Source of the DNA: Gavia stellata
Taxonomy: Eukaryota; Chordata; Aves; Gaviiformes; Gaviidae
Assembly (NCBI RefSeq): GCF_030936135.1
Contig: NC_082600.1
Span: 18,235,943 to 18,299,942 of the forward strand
DNA: 64,000 nt
Direction: 5' to 3'
Shown here: positions 61,201-64,000 of the stretch, one piece after another
Layout: each line of letters begins with the position of its first letter
How positions within the stretch are numbered: the stretch's first letter is position 1
Program-made: the position numbers and the translations under genes
Notes under the pieces: generated by a model
The model's database searches: none
Told to the model about the DNA's origin: nothing
The model's input: only the letters and a program-made list of their open reading frames with translations

Positions 61201-62910
61201 AGACGGGCTGATTGCTGTGGATCAGCATGCGACTTTTCACGCCTATGACTGACTAGTGGCATAGGGCGGGAAGTTTTCCTTAATCAGATTTTCTACAAGA
61301 AACCTAACAATCGTGAGATCATCAGTAACCTTCATATAGTAACTGGTGAGCCTTTCATATGTTAGCTAGTGATCTGGTCAATCATCCCTCCATTGCTGTG
61401 GAATTCTCTACTCAAGAAGAGAAGTCCAAAGGCCAAATCTTCCTATCACAGTTAATGATCTATGCCTTCCTCTGCCAGGCACAGGCTCTACAAGTAATGT
61501 TATCTATTTGTGTTACAGAAGTGCCTTGTGTTCACAGTCCTGATCAGGGCTTACTATGCAAAGCATTGTAAAGACACATAGTAGAAGGTCAAAAATATTT
61601 CAGTCTAAATGGACAAGAGACACAATGGAAGCATTCATGTCCCTTTTTGCAGTTGGAAACTGAGGCACACAGAAAGAGGAAAGGAATATTTACAAAGGAA
61701 TGTAGGCTCAATATCATATAGATACTATTCGCAATTTCATATATTGGAATTTACAGGAACACCTAGCACTCAGTGAAACCAGACAGAGATAGGTCTTAAC
61801 TGGCACCTCTTTAGCTGCTTTAGTAGGTGACATCTGTATCATTAGGTGGCCAGCAAATGTACTCTGACCACGAGATGCACATGACACAAGACACTTGTGG
61901 TAAAACTGGAGAGGAAACCTCTAATTTGGAGTACTCAACTAGCGTGTTTAAAATAACATCTTCCTTTAATAAGCCAGATACCCCTTCCAATCAAATCAGC
62001 AGATGCTGAATTTCAGAAATTAAAATTTGACTTTTCTACAGTAATCTGAAATTGAAGTTCAGCAAGACAGTTGAGCTGATCTAGCAGCTCACTGGTATAA
62101 AAGCACGTCAGCATTTCCCCTCCCTTTTCTACTAGTCAGAGTCCTGCCCCATCAACCTTCGGATGTGTTCCTTAACATTACCTAGATGGACACGCCATTC
62201 TGGATATTGTCAGTGTTCTGAGATGCCTCAACCCTCCAGTGTTATCTACATCTGCTCTGTTAAGCCATGTGTCAATGTCTACTTGAGCCAACCCAGTTCA
62301 CGTTCCATTGAAATGGGTATGGGAGTCTCAGATAAATAGTTACTGCATTTCAGCGAGCAGCTGAGGAAGTGGCATTTCAAGGCATTTTACAAAAATTGCA
62401 AGAGATTTTTTTCCTAAGGTAGAGCAAGAAATGTATTGCAGACCATAGTAACAGCCCTGCGGAGCTCTGATGCGCTGCTTCTGTGCACTGACAGTTGACA
62501 ATGCTTTCTCTCACTGGAAAATAAACATTCAGCTTCAGTAAAATATTGCTATTAGCTGCTACCTACTCTAATTCAAGAAAACTACACTTGTCAAGTTTGC
62601 CATGTCGCAATAGAAAATCTTGCAGGCACTAACTGCTAAAATCCGCTGACCATCAGAGATTTAACAGATCTAATGATATCCAACACAGCTGTACTTCCAA
62701 GAATCAATGAAACTCAGGGGAATGCATTTACCATACATGATATGCATCTGACGCACAAATACAGCAACTTAGATTTAACCCTCAAACCAGAGGTAAACTT
62801 ACTTGATACGGAAGAATGACTACTTGTCTCTGGGACACCTGCTTCAAGGGTTGGTGCAGATGATGACTCTCTTGGCATTTCCAGTGTTGAAAGTCCTTTG
62901 GCAGCAGGAT
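13053..62910 (-). CDS. UNC79: UNC79, NALCN channel complex scaffold subunit (3' part, 20 exons)
   Basis: UNC79 is a very large cytosolic subunit of the neuronal sodium-leak channel complex. With UNC80 it forms a helical-repeat scaffold attached to the NALCN pore and its FAM155 partner, and it supports channel level and activity. I recognised it from its conserved C-terminal half, for example [61 protein letters not shown] and the end [11 protein letters not shown]. Twenty exons on the minus strand (listed separately) have AG acceptors and GT donors. Their intron phases join without a break into 765 whole residues plus TGA. The full family length is about 2600 residues, so the 5' two thirds lies beyond 64000. 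The hydrophobic stretches look like HEAT/ARM-type helices rather than membrane spans. No frameshift or premature stop is seen. The exon set is read from the sequence; the function is family knowledge. Confidence 0.96.
13254..13972 (-). other. UNC79 intron between exons -2 and -1
   Basis: 719 bp, phase 0. Nothing recognisable. Confidence 0.85.
13973..14014 (-). CDS. UNC79: UNC79 exon -2 (42-bp micro-exon)
   Basis: 42 bp, 14 codons, phase 0 at both ends; the acceptor is CTCTTCTTACAG and the donor is AAG|GTAAGT. It encodes [14 protein letters not shown]. It is too short to appear as an ORF; its strong splice sites and family sequence identify it. Confidence 0.95.
14015..18754 (-). other. UNC79 intron between exons -3 and -2
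   Basis: 4740 bp, phase 0. It holds a TA-rich stretch (16160-16222) and a GC-richer patch with a 137-codon plus-strand ORF (15678-16091) of no recognisable family. Overlapping sense and antisense ORFs at 14990-15296 also look like chance. Confidence 0.8.
16160..16222. repeat. TA-rich simple repeat
   Basis: Interrupted ATATAT/GTATAT tracts within a UNC79 intron. It is likely to vary in length between individuals. Confidence 0.65.
18755..18832 (-). CDS. UNC79: UNC79 exon -3
   Basis: 78 bp, 26 whole codons, phase 0 at both ends; the acceptor is a run of T's then CAAG, and the donor is AAG|GTAGGC. It encodes [20 protein letters not shown] then STIFVK. Confidence 0.97.
18833..21029 (-). other. 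UNC79 intron between exons -4 and -3
   Basis: 2197 bp, phase 0. It contains an ancient MIR/L3-like repeat (19472-19735). Otherwise there is only AT-rich sequence. Confidence 0.8.
19472..19735 (+). repeat. Ancient MIR/L3-type (CORE/L3 tail) repeat fossil
   Basis: Shows the typical order of this old amniote repeat: ATAATAATAAACTTAGCTTT, CAAAGCACTTTACAAACACT, GTGAGATGGGCAAGTATTAT, a degraded form of the 'gaaactgaggc' block, ACTTGCACTAAAGCCACGTA, then GGATTGGAACTTGGGACTTC. It is identified from remembered family wording; the exact family is uncertain. Confidence 0.62.
21030..21227 (-). CDS. UNC79: UNC79 exon -4
   Basis: 198 bp, 66 whole codons, phase 0 at both ends; the acceptor is TGTTTCTACAG and the donor is GTG|GTGAGT. 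It encodes [20 protein letters not shown], then [20 protein letters not shown] and [20 protein letters not shown], ending MAHNKV. Aromatic-rich scaffold helices are separated by a short polar loop. Confidence 0.98.
21228..22638 (-). other. UNC79 intron between exons -5 and -4
   Basis: 1411 bp, phase 0. No repeat or gene recognised. Confidence 0.85.
22639..22825 (-). CDS. UNC79: UNC79 exon -5
   Basis: 187 bp, phase 2 in and phase 0 out; the acceptor is CTTTCTTGACAG and the donor is AAG|GTAAGG. It encodes [20 protein letters not shown], then [20 protein letters not shown] and [20 protein letters not shown], ending SK. Two hydrophobic helices flank a loop with Cys, Pro and Ser; the loop appears to be the more variable part. 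Confidence 0.97.
22826..24491 (-). other. UNC79 intron between exons -6 and -5
   Basis: 1666 bp, phase 2. It contains an ancient repeat scrap at 23265-23350 and a possible weaker one near 23712-23760 (AAGAAACTAAAGCACAAGGA). Confidence 0.8.
23265..23350 (+). repeat. Ancient repeat scrap ('gggcagggact' tail type)
   Basis: GCATGCTTTTGAGGGCAGGG followed by ACTATGC resembles the widely found amniote repeat tail 'agctctttggggcagggactgtc'. Short and diverged. Confidence 0.42.
24492..24667 (-). CDS. UNC79: UNC79 exon -6
   Basis: 176 bp, phase 0 in and phase 2 out; the acceptor is TTTGCCTTGCAG and the donor is AAGG|GTGAGA. It encodes [20 protein letters not shown], then [20 protein letters not shown] and [18 protein letters not shown](G). 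This is among the most conserved blocks of UNC79 and the clearest single identifier of the gene in the window. Confidence 0.98.
24668..29177 (-). other. UNC79 intron between exons -7 and -6
   Basis: 4510 bp, phase 0, AT-rich. It has a 24-bp perfect tandem duplication at 28869-28916 and a C-run/T-run at 28667-28688. No gene or transposon recognised. Confidence 0.8.
28869..28916 (+). repeat. Perfect tandem duplication, 24-bp unit x2
   Basis: The unit starts AGCTTATCATCAACATTTCA and ends GAAA; two exact copies lie back to back. The absence of any difference implies a recent duplication. Confidence 0.92.
29178..29267 (-). CDS. UNC79: UNC79 exon -7
   Basis: 90 bp, 30 whole codons, phase 0 at both ends; the acceptor is TTATATTCTAG and the donor is AAG|GTTGGT, weaker than the other donors. 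It encodes [20 protein letters not shown] then [10 protein letters not shown]. Confidence 0.95.
29268..31542 (-). other. UNC79 intron between exons -8 and -7
   Basis: 2275 bp, phase 0. Nothing recognisable. Confidence 0.82.
31543..31620 (-). CDS. UNC79: UNC79 exon -8
   Basis: 78 bp, 26 whole codons, phase 0 at both ends; the acceptor is TTTCTTCTTAG and the donor is GGA|GTAAGT. It encodes [20 protein letters not shown] then IASMPG. Phase and family sequence agree. Confidence 0.95.
31621..35950 (-). other. UNC79 intron between exons -9 and -8
   Basis: 4330 bp, phase 0. Mostly AT-rich. The block 33410-33960 is of more even composition and contains a GGTTCGAATCC motif on the minus strand (33846-33856), but I could not assign it to a family. 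Confidence 0.78.
35951..36055 (-). CDS. UNC79: UNC79 exon -9
   Basis: 105 bp, 35 whole codons, phase 0 at both ends; the acceptor is TTTCTGTTGTAG and the donor is CAG|GTACAG. It encodes [20 protein letters not shown] then [15 protein letters not shown]. The leucine-rich helices are preceded by a charged turn. It lies 6.1 kb downstream of exon -10, the longest intron in the window. Confidence 0.96.
36974..37060 (-). mobile_element. CR1 LINE tail, about 87 bp
   Basis: Starts with two copies of the terminal repeat (TCACAGAATCACAGAATCAC) and follows the same 3' end as the CR1s at 3477 and 47048 (AGATCATCAAGTCCAACCAT) to ACCACCATGCCCACTAAA, then stops. It is an extreme 5' truncation. It points in the same direction as UNC79. 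Confidence 0.92.
37128..37205 (-). repeat. MIR-like ancient repeat scrap
   Basis: GGGCCTCAGTTCCTCTGTAA followed by AATGAGATAATGATG and GTTTTGTGAGGTTTAGTTAG matches the reverse complement of the MIR tail order 'cctcatctgtaaaatgggataatga ... ttgtgaggatta'. Confidence 0.5.
37427..38037 (-). mobile_element. Solo LTR of a bird endogenous retrovirus
   Basis: 611 bp starting TGTCGTGGTTTAACC and ending AACCACCACA, so it has the TG...CA ends of an LTR. A 5-bp target-site duplication (CTCCC) lies at 37422-37426 and 38038-38042. I recognise the family from many bird genomes by its inner phrases: GGTTGAGATAAGAACAGTTT, CAATTGCTCACCAGC, GTCAGCTGTCCCGGCTGTAT and GAAGAAAATTAACTCTACCC. The sense strand is minus: read that way, a degraded TATA-like box lies near 37755-37765 and a TATTAAACTG poly(A)-type region near 37552-37561. 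No internal viral genes lie beside it, so it is the product of LTR-LTR recombination. Confidence 0.93.
37567..37605 (+). repeat. (TAAAA)n / TAA simple repeat inside the LTR
   Basis: A TAAAA pentanucleotide tract followed by TAATAATAATGATGATAAAA. It corresponds to the variable T-rich tract normally seen in this LTR family. Confidence 0.8.
38676..39100 (-). mobile_element. Ancient CR1-type LINE fossil (3' ORF2 region)
   Basis: On the plus strand it follows the reverse complement of old amniote CR1s: TTTTTTCAGATTGAAAAGCC, then TTATCTGAACTTTCTCTGAT, then AACCAGAATGGTGCACAATA and CTCAAGCTGCAG. These correspond to remembered CR1 phrases such as 'ccaaactgaaaagtcc', 'ctgaactttttccaattc' and 'gaccagaactgcacacagtattcaa'. 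It is heavily diverged. The 112-codon plus-strand ORF here is antisense noise. Confidence 0.6.
42194..42304 (-). CDS. UNC79: UNC79 exon -10
   Basis: 111 bp, 37 whole codons, phase 0 at both ends; the acceptor is ATGTCATTGCAG and the donor is AAG|GTAACA. It encodes [20 protein letters not shown] then [17 protein letters not shown]. It is very hydrophobic and Cys-containing, but in this family it is read as packed scaffold helices, not a membrane span. Confidence 0.97.
42305..42915 (-). other. UNC79 intron between exons -11 and -10
   Basis: 611 bp, phase 0. It contains a polypyrimidine/polypurine block at 42629-42682. Confidence 0.85.
42629..42682. repeat. Poly-pyrimidine / poly-purine inverted block
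   Basis: A C/T run (CCTTTTTTCTTTTTTTTTTT) is followed after AAA by a purine run (GAAAAAAAAGAGGAGGAG and more A's). The two arms can pair as a hairpin. Confidence 0.75.
42916..42984 (-). CDS. UNC79: UNC79 exon -11
   Basis: 69 bp, 23 whole codons, phase 0 at both ends; the acceptor is ATATGTTCACAG and the donor is AGG|GTAAGT. It encodes [20 protein letters not shown] then ATR. A run of A's at 43016-43036 (T-rich on the coding strand) lies just upstream of the acceptor. Confidence 0.96.
42985..44794 (-). other. UNC79 intron between exons -12 and -11
   Basis: 1810 bp, phase 0. A-rich runs at 43016-43036 and 43329-43340; no family recognised. The 104-codon ORF at 43557-43871 has no recognisable content. 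Confidence 0.8.
44795..44968 (-). CDS. UNC79: UNC79 exon -12
   Basis: 174 bp, 58 whole codons, phase 0 at both ends; the acceptor is GTTTCCCAG and the donor is AAG|GTATGA. It encodes [20 protein letters not shown], then [20 protein letters not shown] and [18 protein letters not shown]: amphipathic helices of the scaffold with a proline-rich turn. Confidence 0.97.
45391..47048 (+). mobile_element. CR1 LINE, young, internally deleted, with intact 3' end
   Basis: Begins in CR1 ORF2 just before the reverse transcriptase (CTGGCTGAATGGGGGGCTTT, GGACTCAGGAAAAAAAGGAG). It continues to GAAGATAGGGACAGGGAGCA at about 45778, then skips part of the reverse transcriptase and resumes at CCAGCCCAGTCAGCACAGGT (about 45804). 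It then runs unbroken to the 3' end, with the terminal repeat GTGATTCTGTGATTCTG at 47032-47048. The 3' tail belongs to the same subfamily as 3477-3878 and 36974-37060. It lies antisense to UNC79. Confidence 0.96.
45890..46969 (+). pseudogene. CR1 ORF2 remnant: C-terminal reverse transcriptase half
   Basis: A 359-codon open frame inside the CR1 at 45391. It has the reverse transcriptase motifs SGVPQG (about residues 62-67) and FADD (about 93-96), then the CR1 C-terminal domain through [20 protein letters not shown] to the end near DVALQDMV. The enzyme is dead. Motif A reads YFSKAFN, where active CR1 elements have DFSKAFD, so both Asp residues are changed. The region before it is in another frame with a stop near 45924, and the N-terminal part of the enzyme is deleted. 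The Met start is chance. It is not a host gene, although it is the longest ORF in the window. Confidence 0.93.
47536..47621 (-). CDS. UNC79: UNC79 exon -13
   Basis: 86 bp, phase 1 in and phase 0 out; the acceptor is TTCGAATTTCAG and the donor is GAG|GTATGT. It encodes (D)[19 protein letters not shown] then IAALSQLLE. It starts a run of exons joined by phase-0 introns. Confidence 0.97.
47622..47707 (-). other. 86-bp UNC79 mini-intron between exons -14 and -13
   Basis: Phase 1, by far the shortest intron of the twenty. It has GTAATG and AATTTCAG borders. If retained it would be read through for about 24 codons and then hit TAA just before exon -13. Confidence 0.93.
47708..47820 (-). CDS. UNC79: UNC79 exon -14
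   Basis: 113 bp, phase 2 in and phase 1 out; the acceptor is CTTCATTTCAG and the donor is AAAG|GTAATG. It encodes [20 protein letters not shown] then [17 protein letters not shown], a strongly conserved UNC79 segment. The following intron is only 86 bp. Confidence 0.97.
47821..48779 (-). other. UNC79 intron between exons -15 and -14
   Basis: 959 bp, phase 2. Nothing recognisable. Confidence 0.85.
48780..48818 (-). CDS. UNC79: UNC79 exon -15 (39-bp micro-exon)
   Basis: Only 39 bp, phase 2 in and phase 2 out. It encodes (R)[12 protein letters not shown] and the first two bases of the next codon. It is found by its strong T-rich acceptor (TTTTTATTGCAG), its donor AAG|GTATGG and exact phase fit between exons -16 and -14. 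It is too short for ORF-based detection. Confidence 0.92.
48819..52548 (-). other. UNC79 intron between exons -16 and -15
   Basis: 3730 bp, phase 2. The end nearest exon -16 is an ancient CR1 fossil (51512-52445). The remainder is AT-rich with no recognised family. Confidence 0.83.
51512..52445 (+). mobile_element. Ancient CR1 LINE fossil (endonuclease end to pre-RT linker)
   Basis: Heavily mutated but collinear with old amniote CR1 ORF2: TGGTGCACTTCAATTATCCC-atgcacactgggtaaa (endonuclease end), AAGGCTTCTTTCAAAAAGCT, GGAAAGAGCATAAATTCTGA, GGTTCAAGGAGCAACTAGCA, GTGCTCAAGGAAGATAAGTG and GGGGAGATTCCCGAGCTGGA, ending around AAATCGATAAAATGATGAG. It is antisense to UNC79 and belongs to a far older subfamily than the CR1 at 45391. 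Confidence 0.82.
52549..52689 (-). CDS. UNC79: UNC79 exon -16
   Basis: 141 bp, phase 2 in and phase 2 out; the acceptor is TTCTTTGCAG and the donor is AAG|GTAAAT. It encodes [20 protein letters not shown], then a helical stretch ending [10 protein letters not shown]. The CHDC pair is conserved as I recall the family. An ancient CR1 fossil ends about 100 bp to the left, on the donor side of this exon. Confidence 0.96.
52690..54476 (-). other. UNC79 intron between exons -17 and -16
   Basis: 1787 bp, phase 2. 53030-53150 has a GC-richer look with phrases such as GAACACCAGCCAGTTCGTGC that recall an old interspersed repeat, but I cannot name it. An A-run/T-run hairpin (54127-54156) is also present. 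Confidence 0.75.
54477..54579 (-). CDS. UNC79: UNC79 exon -17
   Basis: 103 bp, phase 1 in and phase 2 out; the acceptor is AATTGCCTTAAG and the donor is CAA|GTAAGT. It encodes [20 protein letters not shown] then [15 protein letters not shown] hydrophobic centre is followed by an acidic tail that leads into the Cys-containing exon -16. Confidence 0.95.
54580..56978 (-). other. UNC79 intron between exons -18 and -17
   Basis: 2399 bp, phase 1. Nothing recognisable apart from A-rich runs near 54781-54830. Confidence 0.8.
56979..57062 (-). CDS. UNC79: UNC79 exon -18
   Basis: 84 bp, phase 1 in and phase 1 out; the acceptor is ATTTATTCACAG and the donor is AGAG|GTTAGT. It encodes [20 protein letters not shown] then EGPPLRIR. 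An upstream AG at 57128-57129 would give a longer open exon, but it breaks the phase with exon -19. The inner acceptor keeps the frame and gives the expected junction [10 protein letters not shown]. Confidence 0.93.
57063..59073 (-). other. UNC79 intron between exons -19 and -18
   Basis: 2011 bp, phase 1. It contains a possible cassette exon (58166-58219) with good splice sites but incompatible phase, and an 11-bp tandem repeat (58431-58452). Confidence 0.8.
59074..59190 (-). CDS. UNC79: UNC79 exon -19
   Basis: 117 bp, phase 1 in and phase 1 out; the acceptor is TTTCTGACTTGCAG and the donor is CTG|GTGAGC. It encodes [20 protein letters not shown] followed by [18 protein letters not shown]. 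The basic, serine-containing start is typical of UNC79 just before the conserved C-terminal block. The K-R-G-S motif fits a basophilic kinase site (inference). Confidence 0.93.
59191..62802 (-). other. UNC79 intron between exons -20 and -19
   Basis: 3612 bp, phase 1. It contains a MIR-like scrap at 61622-61700. Another UNC79 exon could be hidden here if it is short and phase 1-1; I found none I could support. Confidence 0.7.
61622..61700 (+). repeat. MIR-like ancient repeat scrap
   Basis: CCTTTTTGCAGTTGGAAACT then GAGGCACACAGAAAGAGGAA resembles the MIR/L3 block 'ttttacagatggggaaactgaggcacagagag'. The rest has decayed. Confidence 0.42.
62803..62910 (-). CDS. UNC79: UNC79 exon -20 (counting back from the last exon)
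   Basis: 108 bp, entered after a phase-1 intron (its first two bases complete a codon) and left in phase 1. The acceptor is TTTTCATATGCAG and the donor is CAA|GTAAGT. It encodes a Ser/Thr/Pro-rich stretch starting [20 protein letters not shown] and ending SSHSSVS, probably a disordered linker. One other frame is also open, but only this frame joins the next exon's conserved sequence. It is the least conserved exon here, so its identification rests partly on splice sites and phase. Confidence 0.82.
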
Positions 62911-64000
62911 CTGCATATGAAAATTGTGCTTAAACTCTCAATATTCCGAATCAATAAATATTTTCCATCCGCTTTCTCCCTGGATGCCTTTTTCACATCT
63001 TTTCAGTCATCCATCACCATCTGGCATTCCCAGCAGTTTTAAAAGGATTCAGTGTGTGTGTCATAAGAATTTTTATAGAGGCACAGGGATCTACTGCTTA
63101 AAATCACTTTTTAAAGGAGATTTCTACCTATGCTTTTTAGAGCTCAAAACTAATAAATGCACATAGAGTTTGATTTTTAACCCACTCACAGAGTGATTAA
63201 CAGAACCACCAACATGGAACTAAGAGAGGTACCACTGATGTAAAGCTAGTTTAAATGACAGCTTAGCATCTTTTAAAAGCCTCATCTCCAGCATGTTACC
63301 AGTTTTCATTCAAAAGGCTGCTGATCTAGCAGTTGATACTAAAGATTCAAAAAAGTTTAAGATTCTATCATTAAAAAGAAAAATAAGACATTAAAACCAA
63401 TGTTTTTATTTTATGATAACTGATACTGTCAATATGGGAAGAATAAAGCAAAGAAATTTTCAAGTGGTCATGGCTGGTTTCAGCATATCCTGTAAAAATG
63501 AATAGGTATCTGTGCTGTAAAAAGTCTCAGGCAGGAAACTCTGTAGCCCAGCATCATGCACTTGAAGAAACAACCCATTTGGATATTTAATCCCAAGATC
63601 AATTATATCAGAAGCCCTTCTAAAACATATGGAAGTATAATAGGCTGACAAAGCTTGAATAAGACTTTGAAATTATAATCAGCCCATTATGATGGCAATA
63701 CTAAGCCTACTTAAATGAATTACAACACATATGTTCTCAAATAAACTAATCAATAAGGCTAAACAAAGCAAAACAGAACATAAGAGATACATTAAACTAC
63801 CCAAGTCACTAAATTACCTAGTTATCTGAATTGCCTGTATCAACCTGTAATGTAAGTGAGCACCTAATGAGTCATTGCGAATGTTTTATGCTCCCTTTGG
63901 ATGACAGATGCATGCAGCCAAATGACCATCATATATGCTATAATCCTAGATTCCACATGGTGTTTCAGAATTGGGACAGCCCTCCCAAGCAGTTTCAAGG
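62911..64000 (-). other. UNC79 intron upstream of exon -20 (runs off the window)
   Basis: At least 1090 bp; the intron enters exon -20 in phase 1. I tested several donor-like sites (near 63189 and 63297) and a 63-codon minus-strand ORF at 63460-63651; none gives a usable exon. Confidence 0.65.

Noticed and set aside
62167..62263. Donor-like TAG|GTAATG with open frame in the large phase-1 intron
   Set aside because: Read in phase 1 it has a stop almost at once, and the acceptor is poor.
63460..63651. 63-codon minus-strand ORF with an acceptor-like TTTTAG, as an upstream UNC79 exon
   Set aside because: No GT donor occurs before its stop codon, and the intron phase into exon -20 cannot be met.

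Overview
The window is vertebrate nuclear DNA from a bird, probably a neoavian (non-galliform) species. The evidence is several CR1 LINE copies with the bird-type 3' tail (repeats of ATTCTGTG), a complete solo LTR of a type I recall from many bird genomes, and one vertebrate neuronal gene split into small exons by AT-rich introns. No bacterial-type gene, CRISPR array or operon is present.

Main content: the 3' part of UNC79 on the minus strand. I could place 20 consecutive coding exons between 62910 and the stop codon at 13053-13055. All have AG/GT borders and their phases chain without a break: 2300 coding bases, or 765 complete residues plus the stop. UNC79 is the large HEAT/ARM-type scaffold that, with UNC80, holds and regulates the NALCN sodium-leak channel. 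The window therefore carries roughly the last 30% of a protein of about 2600 residues; the remaining exons lie beyond position 64000. A 3' UTR runs leftward from 13052 to a probable poly(A) signal at 12523-12528.

Layout. 1-12500 is intergenic DNA downstream of UNC79. It holds three CR1 pieces (1-105, 3477-3878, 9580-11046), a pair of 103-bp near-identical segments (3914 and 5886), a perfect 26-bp palindrome (6508-6533) and a small CpG-richer patch near 7000; I see no gene there. 13053-62910 is UNC79. Its introns carry a young CR1 (45391-47048, antisense to the gene, broken reverse transcriptase), a short CR1 tail (36974-37060), a complete solo LTR with a 5-bp target duplication (37427-38037), two ancient CR1 fossils (38676-39100 and 51512-52445, the second ending about 100 bp from an exon), and scraps of MIR/L3-like ancient repeats. 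62911-64000 is the next UNC79 intron.

I found no new multi-gene system. The items most worth a second look are the dispersed 103-bp duplication, the LTR, the palindrome, the ancient CR1 beside an exon, the 86-bp intron with an in-frame stop, a possible frame-breaking cassette exon at 58166-58219, and an unexplained block at 33410-33960.
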